Below, piece by piece: positions 45,472 to 53,873 of a stretch of 64,000 nt of DNA. Source of the stretch: Pseudarthrobacter sp. MM222. GTDB lineage: Bacteria; Actinomycetota; Actinomycetes; Actinomycetales; Micrococcaceae. How positions within the stretch are numbered: the stretch's first letter is position 1; each line of letters begins with the position of its first letter. Position numbers and translations under genes: made by a program. The notes beneath the pieces were generated by a model that did no database searches, had not been told where the DNA came from, and saw only the letters and a list, made by a program, of their open reading frames with translations. The stretch spans positions 3,534,001 to 3,598,000 of the forward strand of contig NZ_OX352321.1 in assembly GCF_947090775.1 (NCBI RefSeq). The letters are read 5' to 3'.

Positions 45472-45508
45472 CGGCGGCGCCGGCAACCCCCAGGGGAAGG
45501 CGCCGCCG
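45472..45508 (+). terminator. Terminator-like hairpin after acs
   Basis: CGGCGGCGCC pairs with GGCGCCGCCG across a C-rich loop, followed by TTT. It begins 52 bp after the acs stop. A short direct repeat (CAAATACGCACC twice) precedes it. Confidence 0.65.
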
Positions 45509-45692
45509 TTTCCGGCAGGCGGACACCCGTACCGGCCGCAATGTTGCGCCTGATGACCTTCCTGCGTCCGGTATTCCCCGCGAGCCATCCGGCCCGACAG
45601 CTCTAGGCGCGAGTCCGTCCGGTCACGTGAGGCCCAGCGCGGCGGGATGGGCCCGGGGAATCCGCGGGGCTCTCTGCGATACATTGGCAGGC

Positions 45693-46166
45693 ATGAGCGA
45701 AGCCACCCCCGCCGGTGCCGGCCGCGGCACCATACTTGTCCTCAACGGGCCCAACCTGAACCTGCTCGGCACCCGCGAACCGGAGAAGTACGGGACCGCC
45801 ACCCTGGCCGACGTCGAACAGCTCGCCAAGGACGCCGGCGCTGCCCACGGACTGGACGTCGAGTGTTTCCAGTCCAACCACGAAGGCGCCCTTGTCGACG
45901 CCATCCATGCAGCCCGCGGCAAGGCGATCGGCATTGTCATCAACGCCGGCGCGTACACGCACACCTCAGTCGCGATCCGGGACGCGATTTCCGCGGTTCA
46001 ACTGCCCGCCGTCGAGGTCCACATCACCAACGTCCACGCCCGGGAGGAGTTCCGGCATCGTTCCTACCTCTCGGACATCAGCAGGGCAGTAATTGCCGGG
46101 GCCGGGATCCTGGGCTACCGATTCGCGGTGGAATACCTCGCCGGGCTGCCCGCCAGCCACGACTGA
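45693..46166 (+). CDS. aroQ: Type II 3-dehydroquinate dehydratase
   Basis: A 157-aa shikimate pathway enzyme with a flavodoxin-like fold. Conserved segments are [20 protein letters not shown] with catalytic Tyr, [15 protein letters not shown] (Arg/Asn/His region), [18 protein letters not shown] and [23 protein letters not shown] 45693 is used. It stands alone between acs and the convergent marP; the other aro genes, except DAHP synthase, are not in this window. Confidence 0.95.
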   Translation: MSEATPAGAGRGTILVLNGPNLNLLGTREPEKYGTATLADVEQLAKDAGAAHGLDVECFQSNHEGALVDAIHAARGKAIGIVINAGAYTHTSVAIRDAISAVQLPAVEVHITNVHAREEFRHRSYLSDISRAVIAGAGILGYRFAVEYLAGLPASHD

Positions 46167-46188
46167 GCATGTCCCCGGCTCCGGCGGC

Positions 46189-47373
46189 TTACTTCCTGAT
46201 GCACTGCCCCGCGGAGACTGGGTTGTCGAGTCCCGGCGCTTGGGCGGCGACCGGACCCAGATCGGCCATCGTGATCGCGTAGCCGAGTGAGGATCCGGTC
46301 GTGGCCTTGGCAAACACCACGCCGGCGACCTGCCCGTCGGTGCTAAGCAGGGGCCCTCCGGAGTTTCCCGGCTGCACGTCTCCGGCCAGGCGGTAGACGT
46401 CCTCGGGCGCTGCGTTGTTGCCGTAAATGTCCGGAACGAGCACTGTGGTGATGTCCTGCACCGTCGCCGCTTTGGACTGGAACGGCCCGCCGTGCGGATA
46501 GCCGGCAAACGCTGCGGGGCTGCCGGGGGGCAGGTCGGAACCGAACGGCAACGGCGCGGAGCGCAGTCCGTCCACGGCAAGGACCGCAAGATCATGCTGG
46601 CTGTCGAAGTACACGACGCGCCCGGGCAGGGCACCCCCGCCCGGAACCTCGACCACCGGCTCCGGTACCCCAGCGACCACGTGGGCGTTGGTCACCACCC
46701 GGCCCGGTGACACCACGAAGCCGGTGCCCGTCTGGTTCTGTCCGCACTGATATGCGGTTCCGGCAATCTTCAAAACGGAATCCGCCGCAGCATTCAGCGC
46801 AGGAGTGTCAGTACTGGCGTCGGGGACGGACACCGGCTGGCCCTGGGCAAAGCCCTCGAAAAGCGTCGGGATACCCTCGCCGATCACCGCAGACCGCAGC
46901 TGCGCCATCGACGTTTTGATGGGGTTCGGCGTCATTCCGTCGATAAACCGAATCACCTTGGACTCGGCGATCTGCTGCGAGGCAAAGGGAACGCCCAAGG
47001 CGCCAATGCTGAAGGCCAGCAGCGACATGACCAGGGCGGAGACGACCACGTTTACGCCGCCGCCCACCACTCGGTCCGCGGCACGGAGCGGGCTGATCTT
47101 CACGACGCTGCGGATTCTGCGCCCGATCATGGTGCCGAGACCGTGGCCCATAACCATCAACAGGACTGCGGTAGCGACGACGGCCGTCAGCCGCCACCCG
47201 GGGTTGTCCACGAGATCGCTGACGATCGGGACGGAAAAAAAGGCGGCAACGGCACCCGCGGCGAAGCCGGCGATACCTCCGAGGGTCACCAGGAAGCCGT
47301 TGCGCAGGCCGTAGATCAGATAGGACAGCAGCGTTAGGATCAACGCCAAGTCCAGAATGGTCATGCCGAACAC
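46189..47373 (-). CDS. marP: MarP-type membrane serine protease (CvpA plus trypsin-like)
   Basis: 394 aa. Four N-terminal helices form a CvpA/colicin V-like domain (residues 1-160), followed by a periplasmic chymotrypsin-fold protease. The triad is His in VVTNAHVVAG, Asp in SQHDLAVLAVDG and Ser in VQPGNSGGPLLS. Two Cys residues (YQCGQNQTG and the C-terminal QCIRK) match the redox-sensitive disulfide of mycobacterial MarP, which protects against acid and oxidative stress. GTG 47373 is chosen because AAGGAGG lies 4-5 nt upstream; ATG 47364 is 13 nt away. Confidence 0.92.
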   Translation of the reverse strand: MFGMTILDLALILTLLSYLIYGLRNGFLVTLGGIAGFAAGAVAAFFSVPIVSDLVDNPGWRLTAVVATAVLLMVMGHGLGTMIGRRIRSVVKISPLRAADRVVGGGVNVVVSALVMSLLAFSIGALGVPFASQQIAESKVIRFIDGMTPNPIKTSMAQLRSAVIGEGIPTLFEGFAQGQPVSVPDASTDTPALNAAADSVLKIAGTAYQCGQNQTGTGFVVSPGRVVTNAHVVAGVPEPVVEVPGGGALPGRVVYFDSQHDLAVLAVDGLRSAPLPFGSDLPPGSPAAFAGYPHGGPFQSKAATVQDITTVLVPDIYGNNAAPEDVYRLAGDVQPGNSGGPLLSTDGQVAGVVFAKATTGSSLGYAITMADLGPVAAQAPGLDNPVSAGQCIRK

Positions 47374-47405
47374 CGGGCCTCCTTAGGGGCGGGTAGGGAC
47401 TAATT

Positions 47406-47460
47406 CTACCGGCGGTGGCTGACAGTTTGCCGCGCACCGGCGGACTGACTGCGCCGGTAG
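47406..47460. repeat. 9-bp inverted repeat in marP-glxR intergenic region
   Basis: CTACCGGCG (47406-47414) and CGCCGGTAG (47452-47460) are perfectly complementary across 37 bp. It sits in the divergent region between marP and glxR and could be a regulator site or hairpin. Confidence 0.5.
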
Positions 47461-47497
47461 TACAGCGGCCCCCGCAGCTCCCTTTCGCGCCTTCCGG

Positions 47498-47513
47498 TGC
47501 CAACTACGTCACA
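47498..47513 (+). promoter_or_regulatory. Possible GlxR autoregulatory site
   Basis: TGCCAACTACGTCACA has a perfect right half and 3 of 5 bases of the left half of TGTGA-N6-TCACA. It is 66 bp upstream of the glxR start. Autoregulation is known for this regulator family. Confidence 0.35.
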
Positions 47514-47578
47514 GGAGTGCCAAAATTCTGGAAGAATGGCTGAAGCGCCCCAGCCGACACAGTAAGTCAGGAGATTTC

Positions 47579-48256
47579 ATGGACATCGAGGTATTGCGCC
47601 GCGCCCCACTTTTCGCCACGCTCGACGACGAGGCGTTCCGTCTGCTGACGGACGAACTCACCGAGGTGGACCTCTCACGCGGAGCCTCGGTATTCCGGGA
47701 AGGCGATCAGGGTGACCAGCTGTACTTCATCGTCTCCGGCAAGGTAAAGCTCGGCCGCACGTCTCCGGACGGCCGGGAATCGCTTCTGGCCATCCTCGGA
47801 CCGGGCGAGCTGTTTGGCGAAATGGCATTGTTTGATCCGAGCCCCCGGACCGCCACGGCCACCGCCGTCTCAGAAACGCGCCTCGCCGGACTGAAGAACG
47901 AAAGCCTCAACGCGCTACTGCGCACACGCCCGGAAGTTTCCGCGCAGCTGCTGCAGGCCCTGGCCCGCCGCCTGCGCCGCACCAACGATTCGTTGTCCGA
48001 CCTGGTCTTCTCCGATGTTCCGGGCCGCGTGGCAAAGGCCCTTCTGGACCTCGCGGACCGTTTCGGCCGCCCGGCGACCGACGGCGTCCTGGTGGCTCAC
48101 GAGCTCACCCAGGAAGAGCTGGCCCAGCTGGTCGGCGCGTCCCGCGAGACCGTCAACAAGGCCCTCGCCGAATTCGTCCAGCGCGGTTGGCTGCGCCTGG
48201 AGGCCCGCGCCGTCGTCATCCTCGACATGCAGCGCCTCCGTCAGCGTTCCCGCTAA
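47579..48256 (+). CDS. glxR: Crp/Fnr-family global regulator GlxR
   Basis: 225 aa, the usual length. The N-terminal cyclic-nucleotide domain has GDQLYFIVSGKVKLGRTSPD and the phosphate-binding cassette GELFGEMALFDPSPRTATA. The C-terminal winged helix is VAHELTQEELAQLVGASRET with recognition helix VNKALAEFVQRGWLRLE. Strong resemblance to GlxR of Corynebacterium and Crp of Mycobacterium, which bind cAMP and control carbon metabolism and respiration. AGGAG precedes ATG 47579. An ordered repeat array follows the gene. Confidence 0.94.
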   Translation: MDIEVLRRAPLFATLDDEAFRLLTDELTEVDLSRGASVFREGDQGDQLYFIVSGKVKLGRTSPDGRESLLAILGPGELFGEMALFDPSPRTATATAVSETRLAGLKNESLNALLRTRPEVSAQLLQALARRLRRTNDSLSDLVFSDVPGRVAKALLDLADRFGRPATDGVLVAHELTQEELAQLVGASRETVNKALAEFVQRGWLRLEARAVVILDMQRLRQRSR

Positions 48257-48370
48257 CAGTTTCCAGCAGCACAACGAAGGCCGGCCCGTGAAACGGGACC
48301 GGCTTTCCGCGTTTAAGGCCGAGAACCAACCGCGGCGCATGCCCACACACCCGTCGCGCAGACCTGCGCG

Positions 48371-48571
48371 GGACATGCTCAATCCCCGGATCGTGGACAG
48401 GACATGCTCAGTGATGGCTCACAGGTGCGCGGGACATGCTCAGTCCCTGGATCGAAAGTTGGACATAATGCCAATATGTCCACCGGCTGGGCCGAGGCGT
48501 GGACATGTCCCGTGGACTCCGGGCCGAGGGGAGGGCAGGTCCATCGGGTGTGACGAGGGGAGAGCATGTCC
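48371..48571. repeat. Decamer/dyad array, cluster 1 (mirror-symmetric)
   Basis: Most of the 386-bp convergent gap between glxR and the nudix gene. RRRCATGYYY-like decamers start at 48371, 48400, 48432, 48501, 48533 (GGGCAGGTCC, one mismatch) and 48562, with intervals 29, 32, 69, 32, 29. A 23-bp dyad TGGACATA-N7-TATGTCCA (48460-48482) is centred exactly at the middle of the 69-bp interval (position 48471). No gene, RNA or terminator is otherwise evident. Orientation, from the CAGTCC following the core decamer, is plus. Confidence 0.9.
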
Positions 48572-48642
48572 ATCGGCTGGAACGCGGGTGCGCACCGGCC
48601 TGCCCTCCAGCCCGACACCCACCGCCCGTCTCCCGGGCCTGG

Positions 48643-49557
48643 TCAGCGTTCCCGCTGAGGCTCCCCCGCTACGGTTTTAGCGGCCTCCACCTCAAGCAGG
48701 AGCCGGCCGTCATCTTCCTCGACGAGCTTGGGCTGGTAGACGTGGGCTTTGCGTTTGTAACTCAGGTACGCGATGCAGCCGTTGGCGGCGGCCATCTTTT
48801 CGAGCATGATCTCGGAGCCTGGCACCAGCAGCTGGCCCAGTGGCAGCCCGACGGTGTTCTCCTGGCCCGCCTCGTCGCCAAGTGCCGTGGTGTCCCGCTC
48901 GTTGATGACCTTCCGGACGCAGACCCACCGGCCCCAGACGCCCTTGCTGGCCAGCAGCGTTGGTTGCTGGTTCATCGGCACCGTGGCCGCGAAATAGCGG
49001 GTGTTGAACCGTCGGTGCGCAAAATCTGGGCTGAGCCAATTGACCAGCGGCTTCAGCAGGTCCGTCCGCACCGACAGCCCGCGTTTGGCCAGCACTTCGG
49101 TGAACGACCTCTCCTGCGCGGCCACGGCTTCCCGGGCGCGCATCCACTCCGGGGTGGACGTGCCCTCCACGGTACTGGACTGGTCCGGGCCGGCCAGCAG
49201 GACGCCGGTCTCCTCGAACAGTTCACGGATGGCGCCCACCACGTGGCGGCGCGCCAGCCCGACGTCGTCCGTGCCCATCTGCTCAGCCCAATGCTGGGGC
49301 GACGGGCCCAGCCAGCCGAGAGCGTCGTCGTCGGACGCCTCCAGGGAGCCGCCCGGGAAGGCGAGCACACCCAGCGGCGAAGACCCCGGACGGTAACCCA
49401 GCCAGGTCTCCAGACCCGTCGGGGAATCCCGGAGAAGGACCACCGACGACGCGTACCGGGCGGCGCGCGGCGTCCGTTCGCCGTGTTCCAGCCAACTGCG
49501 TGCCGCCCCTTCGAGATCGGCGGGTAGAACGAAAAGTCGTCGGGCTAACTGAGGCAA
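48643..49557 (-). CDS. Nudix hydrolase (NUDT19-like)
   Basis: 304 aa. A nudix-type helix GAIRELFEETGVLL follows LAFPGGSLEASDDD, but with a long insertion between the Gly box and the EExGVLL part, as in the NUDT19/acyl-CoA nudix group. A conserved downstream segment is WLSPDFAHRRFNTRYFAATV. The likely substrate is a CoA derivative; not proven. It is the last of a short minus-strand run DUF4177 - ridA - nudix, 18 bp after ridA. Confidence 0.85.
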   Translation of the reverse strand: MPQLARRLFVLPADLEGAARSWLEHGERTPRAARYASSVVLLRDSPTGLETWLGYRPGSSPLGVLAFPGGSLEASDDDALGWLGPSPQHWAEQMGTDDVGLARRHVVGAIRELFEETGVLLAGPDQSSTVEGTSTPEWMRAREAVAAQERSFTEVLAKRGLSVRTDLLKPLVNWLSPDFAHRRFNTRYFAATVPMNQQPTLLASKGVWGRWVCVRKVINERDTTALGDEAGQENTVGLPLGQLLVPGSEIMLEKMAAANGCIAYLSYKRKAHVYQPKLVEEDDGRLLLEVEAAKTVAGEPQRER

Positions 49558-49574
49558 GGGAAGTGACCGGCCCT

Positions 49575-50153
49575 CTAGGCGAATTCGGCGATCAGTTCGA
49601 CCTCAACGGGAGAGTCGAGCGGCAGGACAGCGACGCCGACGGCGGAACGCGCGTGCTGGCCGGCGTCGCCGAGGACCTTGCCGAGCAGTTCAGAAGCGCC
49701 GTTGATGACCCCGGGCTGACCGGTGAAGGACGGGTCCGAGGAGACAAAGCCGACCACTTTAACGATCCGCGTGATGCGGTCCAGGTCGCCGATGACGCTC
49801 TTCACAGCGGCCAGCGCGTTCACGGCGCACACGGCGGCGTAGTCCCGCGCGGCTTCCGGGGAAACAGTCGGCTCGTCCGAGGTACCTTCCGTACCGGAGG
49901 AGACCTTGCCTGTGCCCTGGAGCTTTCCGTTAATGAACGGCAGCTGGCCGGAGGTGTAGACATGATTGCCGGAGATGACGGCGGGAACGTAGGCGGCCAC
50001 CGGAGCGGCGACCTCCGGCAGTGTCAGGCCGAGCTCGGCCAGTCGCTGTTCGACGGCGGACGACGCGCCCGCGTTATCGGTGCCGGCCGCGTTGTTTTCC
50101 GCCTGCGCCGGGATCGCCGAGGAGCCGGGTGTGGCCGCTGCTGGGGTGCTCAT
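49575..50153 (-). CDS. RidA family protein
   Basis: About 192 aa. After a 30-residue low-complexity N-terminus the YjgF/RidA trimer fold appears: YVPAVISGNHVYTSGQLPF, the central helix around ARDYAAVCAVNALAAVKSVI, and a C-terminal strand LPLDSPVEVELIAEFA. RidA enzymes deaminate reactive enamine/imine intermediates. The family Arg is replaced or displaced (HARSAVGVAVLPL contains an Arg in the usual region), so activity is plausible. It is 3 bp from the DUF4177 gene upstream. Confidence 0.86.
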   Translation of the reverse strand: MSTPAAATPGSSAIPAQAENNAAGTDNAGASSAVEQRLAELGLTLPEVAAPVAAYVPAVISGNHVYTSGQLPFINGKLQGTGKVSSGTEGTSDEPTVSPEAARDYAAVCAVNALAAVKSVIGDLDRITRIVKVVGFVSSDPSFTGQPGVINGASELLGKVLGDAGQHARSAVGVAVLPLDSPVEVELIAEFA

Positions 50154-50155
50154 GA

Positions 50156-50311
50156 CTACTGCTTCTCCCGCTTCAGGTAGGCAACCAAGCCGTTTCCGTC
50201 CGGACCGGGGACAACCTGGACAAGCTCCCAGCCGTCGTCGCCCCACTGATCCAGGATCTGCTTTGTAGCGTGGATAATGAGCGGAATCGTGGCGTACTCC
50301 CATTTCGTCAT
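50156..50311 (-). CDS. DUF4177 small protein
   Basis: 51 aa: MTKWEYATIPLIIHATKQIL, then DQWGDDGWELVQVV, typical of DUF4177. It is the first gene of the minus-strand run DUF4177 - ridA - nudix and diverges from ponA 37 bp away. Function is unknown. The same small gene occurs at this position in mycobacteria, as far as I recall. Confidence 0.8.
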   Translation of the reverse strand: MTKWEYATIPLIIHATKQILDQWGDDGWELVQVVPGPDGNGLVAYLKREKQ

Positions 50312-50348
50312 GAACGTAAGCCTAGTACTTGCCGGTAAAGTGGAAAAC

Positions 50349-52661
50349 ATGGCGACTGGTAAGAACCCTCTATTCGACACGGCCACCACCCTCGGAAAGA
50401 TCCTTCTTTTCCTCGGCGTGAGCGCCATTTGTGGTGTCCTGGTGGCGGGGCTGCTGGTCCCGGCCGCTGCCGTTTCAGGCAGCGCGGCGAGCGGGTCGAT
50501 CAAATTCTTCGACACCCTTCCGGCTGAATTGCAGGTGGATCCACCTAGCCAGTCGACGACCGTGCTGGCGGCGGACGGCAGCGTCATCGCCAACCTCTAC
50601 GCCGAGAACCGCACCCGGGTATCCCTGGACCAGATGTCGCCATACATCAAGGACGCGGTGATCGCCATTGAGGACAGCCGCTTCTACGAGCACGGCGGCG
50701 TGGACACCACCGGCATCATGCGGGCCCTCATCAGCACCGCCCGCGGCAACAAGCAGGGCGCGTCGACCATCACGCAGCAGTACGTCAACAACGTCATAAA
50801 CTCTTCGCTCGAGGCCGAGGGCAAGGGCGACCAGGTCCTCCTGAACGGCGTCAACAAGGGTGTCGGAGACAAACTCCGCGAGATGAAGCTCGCCATCGCG
50901 CTGGAAAAGAAGTTCACCAAGGAACAGATCCTTGAGGGCTACCTGAACATCGTGTTCTTCAACCGTGACGCTTACGGGATTGAAGCCGCCTCCAAGTTCT
51001 TCTTCAGCACCACCGCCAAGGACCTGACGCTGCCGCAGGCCGCGCTGCTGGCCGGCGTCGTGAACAGCCCGTCCTTCTACGACCCCATCGCCAATCCGGA
51101 AAACGCGAAGAACCGCCGCGACCTCGTGCTCGGGTCGATGCTCAGCACCGGAAAGATCCAGCAGGCGGAGTACGCCGCCGCCGTCGCCACCCCGGTGGAA
51201 ACCAAGGTCACCCCGGCGCGGCAGGGCTGCGCCTACTCCACCACGGCACCGTATTTCTGTGACTACGTGCTTCACCTGCTGCTGAACAACCCGGCGTACG
51301 GCGCCGACGCCGACGAGCGGGCGAAAAAAGTCTTCCGCGGCGGCCTGACCATCAAGACCACGCTCGACCCGGGCGCCCAGGCTGTGGCGCAGGCCCAGGT
51401 GGACGGGTCTGCCGGCGCCAATCCGGACAAGTGGGGCGCGGCGCTCGTCTCCGTCCAGCCCGGCACCGGCAAGATCACCAACATGGCCCAAAACACGGTG
51501 TGGTTCCCCGCCGAGGGCAAGTTCGATTCCCAGCTGAACTTCAGCGTCGACCAGTATGACGTCGACGGCAATGACCTGAACGGCCTCGGCGGTGCGCAGC
51601 CGGGCTCGACCATGAAGCCGTTCACGTTTGCCGAATGGCTGAACGAGGGCAAGTCGATGAACACCGTGGTCAACGGTGCCGTGCGCAAGTACCCGTTGAA
51701 CTTCCGGTGGCGGAACTCCTGCGGCGTGACCACCGGCGCCTACAACACCGCCGAGAAGGGTCTCGGTGCCGCCGAGGACCTGCAGAACGCCGAGGAGAAC
51801 TACTACCGCTCCATGAGCGTGCTGGAGGGGCTCTACAACTCCATCAACACGGTCACGTTCGCCTCGGCCGCTCAGCTGGACTTCTGTGGCATCCAGAAGA
51901 CCGTCGACGCCGTGGGTCTCCACTCGGGCTTGCCGGCCCGGGACGGCTCCGGCCAGCCGACACGCGATGCCTCGGGCAAGCTCACGGACCCCAATCCGAA
52001 GATCAACATGTTCACCACAGCCAACCTGCTGGGCTCCACACAGACGTCGCCGCTGACCATGGCCAGCGCCTTCGCCACCTTCGCCAACGACGGCAAGTAC
52101 TGCGAGCCGATCGCCATCACCGAGGTGACGGACCAGACCGGCGCGCAGCTTCCGGCCCAGGCGACGAACTGCCGCGACGCGCTCAAGCCCGAGGTGGCCC
52201 GCGGCGTGAACTTCGCCCTGCAAGAAGTCCTCAACCGGGGTTCCGGTTCCTTGATCCAGCCCCGGATCTCCACCCGTACCTCCTTCCCGATCGCGGCCAA
52301 GACCGGTACCTCGAACAACAACGGCTCCACCTGGGTGGTCGGCCACACCAGCGGACTGGCGACGGCATCGTGGTTCGGTGATGCCCTGGGATCGCAGCAG
52401 CGGGCGGGCCAGAACGTCACCATCAACGGCAAGTTCTACCGGGGGGTCGACGGTTACATGATCGCCGGTCCGCAGTTCTCGAACTTCATGTCTACGGTGG
52501 CCCCGACGTACGGAACGAATCCGTTCCCCGCCCCGCCGTCCAACCTGGTCACCGGCCCGGCACCGGTCGTGCGCCCCACCACCCCGGCGACTAAGGAGGC
52601 GGCACCCACGCCCACCGAGAAACCGGAGCCGTCACCGAGCCCCAGCGACAAGAAGAAGTAG
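50349..52661 (+). CDS. ponA: Bifunctional penicillin-binding protein (class A)
   Basis: 770 aa. One membrane helix (ILLFLGVSAICGVLVAGLLV) precedes a GT51 glycosyltransferase (IEDSRFYEHGGVDTTGIMRA, GASTITQQYVNN). The transpeptidase domain has SxxK in GSTMKPFTF, SxN in LYNSINTVTF and KTG in IAAKTGTSNNNGS. The C-terminus is Pro/Lys-rich (about 45 residues) and lacks PASTA. It builds and crosslinks peptidoglycan. The start is ATG 50349 (MATGKNPLFD). The metallophosphoesterase follows 2 bp later, so both are co-transcribed. Confidence 0.94.
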   Translation: MATGKNPLFDTATTLGKILLFLGVSAICGVLVAGLLVPAAAVSGSAASGSIKFFDTLPAELQVDPPSQSTTVLAADGSVIANLYAENRTRVSLDQMSPYIKDAVIAIEDSRFYEHGGVDTTGIMRALISTARGNKQGASTITQQYVNNVINSSLEAEGKGDQVLLNGVNKGVGDKLREMKLAIALEKKFTKEQILEGYLNIVFFNRDAYGIEAASKFFFSTTAKDLTLPQAALLAGVVNSPSFYDPIANPENAKNRRDLVLGSMLSTGKIQQAEYAAAVATPVETKVTPARQGCAYSTTAPYFCDYVLHLLLNNPAYGADADERAKKVFRGGLTIKTTLDPGAQAVAQAQVDGSAGANPDKWGAALVSVQPGTGKITNMAQNTVWFPAEGKFDSQLNFSVDQYDVDGNDLNGLGGAQPGSTMKPFTFAEWLNEGKSMNTVVNGAVRKYPLNFRWRNSCGVTTGAYNTAEKGLGAAEDLQNAEENYYRSMSVLEGLYNSINTVTFASAAQLDFCGIQKTVDAVGLHSGLPARDGSGQPTRDASGKLTDPNPKINMFTTANLLGSTQTSPLTMASAFATFANDGKYCEPIAITEVTDQTGAQLPAQATNCRDALKPEVARGVNFALQEVLNRGSGSLIQPRISTRTSFPIAAKTGTSNNNGSTWVVGHTSGLATASWFGDALGSQQRAGQNVTINGKFYRGVDGYMIAGPQFSNFMSTVAPTYGTNPFPAPPSNLVTGPAPVVRPTTPATKEAAPTPTEKPEPSPSPSDKKK

Positions 52662-52663
52662 CT

Positions 52664-53611
52664 GTGGCCGGGGGAACCACGCTGGCAGGCCGCGTCCAGG
52701 GCATCGGGCGCGGCTTTGCCGTGACCGCGGCGTTCGGCGCCGCCACGGGTGCCGCCGCAGCCTGTTACGGGCTGTGGGAGAAGAACCAGTTCGTCCTGCG
52801 CGAGGAATCCCTGGCCATTCTCCCGCCGGGCCAGAGTCCGATTCGGGTGCTGCACCTCAGCGATATCCACTTCGTGCCGGGCCAACGCCGGAAGGCCGGG
52901 TGGCTCGCCTCGCTGGCGGATCTGAAGCCCGATCTCGTCGTCAACACCGGGGACAACCTTAGCCACGTCAAGGCGGTGGAACCCCTGCTGCAGGCGCTGC
53001 AGCCCCTGATGGAGTTTCCGGGCGTCTTTGTGCCCGGGTCCAACGACTACTTCGGCCCGCAACTCAAGAACCCCGCTTCCTACCTGCGCGGGCCGTCCGG
53101 TGAGCGCCAGAACCCGGTCGAGCTGGACTGGCCGCGGCTGCGCTCCGGCTTCGGAATGGGCGGCTGGGTGGACCTCACCAACCGGTCCCAGTCCATGGTC
53201 ATCAGGGGCCTGCGCGTCGATTTCTCCGGCGTGGACGATCCGCACCTGGGCCTCGAGCGCTACGCGGGCTGGCCGCGCGGCACCAAGGGCCAAGACGCCT
53301 CAGCGCACCTGCGCGTCGCCGTCGCCCACGCCCCGTATCAGCGCGTCCTGGACCACTTCACCGAGGACGGGGCGGACCTGCTGTTCGCCGGCCACACGCA
53401 CGGCGGACAGATCTGCCTGCCGGGCTACGGCGCCCTGGTGTCCAACTGTGACCTCCCCACCTGGCGTGCCAAGGGTCTGAACGACTGGCAGAGCAATGGA
53501 CGCACGACGCCGGTCAACGTCTCCGGCGGCATCGGCACCTCCCGCTTCGCACCGGTCCGCATCGCCTGCCGGCCCGAGGCCGTGCTCCTCACCCTCACGC
53601 CCCGCCCCTAA
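52664..53611 (+). CDS. Metallophosphoesterase (YkuE/YaeI-like)
   Basis: 315 aa. A hydrophobic N-terminal segment (AVTAAFGAATGAAAACYG) suggests a signal anchor. Metal motifs are HLSDIHF (DxH), NTGDNLSH (GDxx), GSNDYF (in place of GNHD/E) and FAGHTHGGQICLP (GHTH). Family relatives cleave phosphodiester or pyrophosphate bonds, including UDP-diacylglucosamine or glycerophosphodiesters. The starting codon is GTG 52664, 2 bp after ponA, implying coupling and a possible cell-envelope role. Confidence 0.9.
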   Translation: MAGGTTLAGRVQGIGRGFAVTAAFGAATGAAAACYGLWEKNQFVLREESLAILPPGQSPIRVLHLSDIHFVPGQRRKAGWLASLADLKPDLVVNTGDNLSHVKAVEPLLQALQPLMEFPGVFVPGSNDYFGPQLKNPASYLRGPSGERQNPVELDWPRLRSGFGMGGWVDLTNRSQSMVIRGLRVDFSGVDDPHLGLERYAGWPRGTKGQDASAHLRVAVAHAPYQRVLDHFTEDGADLLFAGHTHGGQICLPGYGALVSNCDLPTWRAKGLNDWQSNGRTTPVNVSGGIGTSRFAPVRIACRPEAVLLTLTPRP

Positions 53612-53629
53612 ACCCCGCCCCCGGGCTGG

Positions 53630-53708
53630 GAGCGTGCCCTCCCCCGGGCCCCACGAATGGACATAACGGGAATATGCCCACCCGCGGCCGCCAGGACTGG
53701 ACATGTCC
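53630..53708 (-). repeat. Decamer/dyad core, cluster 2 (inverted copy)
   Basis: In the gap between the metallophosphoesterase and ABC genes. Decamer GAGCGTGCCC (53630-53639), dyad TGGACATA-N7-TATGCCCA (53658-53680) and decamer GGACATGTCC (53699-53708) with 18-bp spacers, the same 10-18-23-18-10 geometry as the other cores. On the minus strand GGACATGTCC is followed by AGTCCTGG as in cluster 3, so this copy is inverted. The left decamer begins 19 bp after the stop codon. Confidence 0.85.
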
Positions 53709-53873
53709 CCCGCCGCGCCCGGGCCGTGCATTGTGTAGCGTAATAACTGGACGAGATTCTTTTGCCACCTGGTTTCCTGTGAACCGGGTCACCCGATGGC
53801 CTAGGGTAGTTGCTACAGGAAACTACATCCAGTTGCGTTAGTAACTTCGCAGGCACGTTTTAAAGAAGCAGGC

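Noticed and set aside
48371..48571. CRISPR-like array because of regular 29/32-bp spacing
   Set aside because: The repeated unit is only 10 bp and palindromic, the intervening sequences are themselves shared between clusters, and there are no cas genes.
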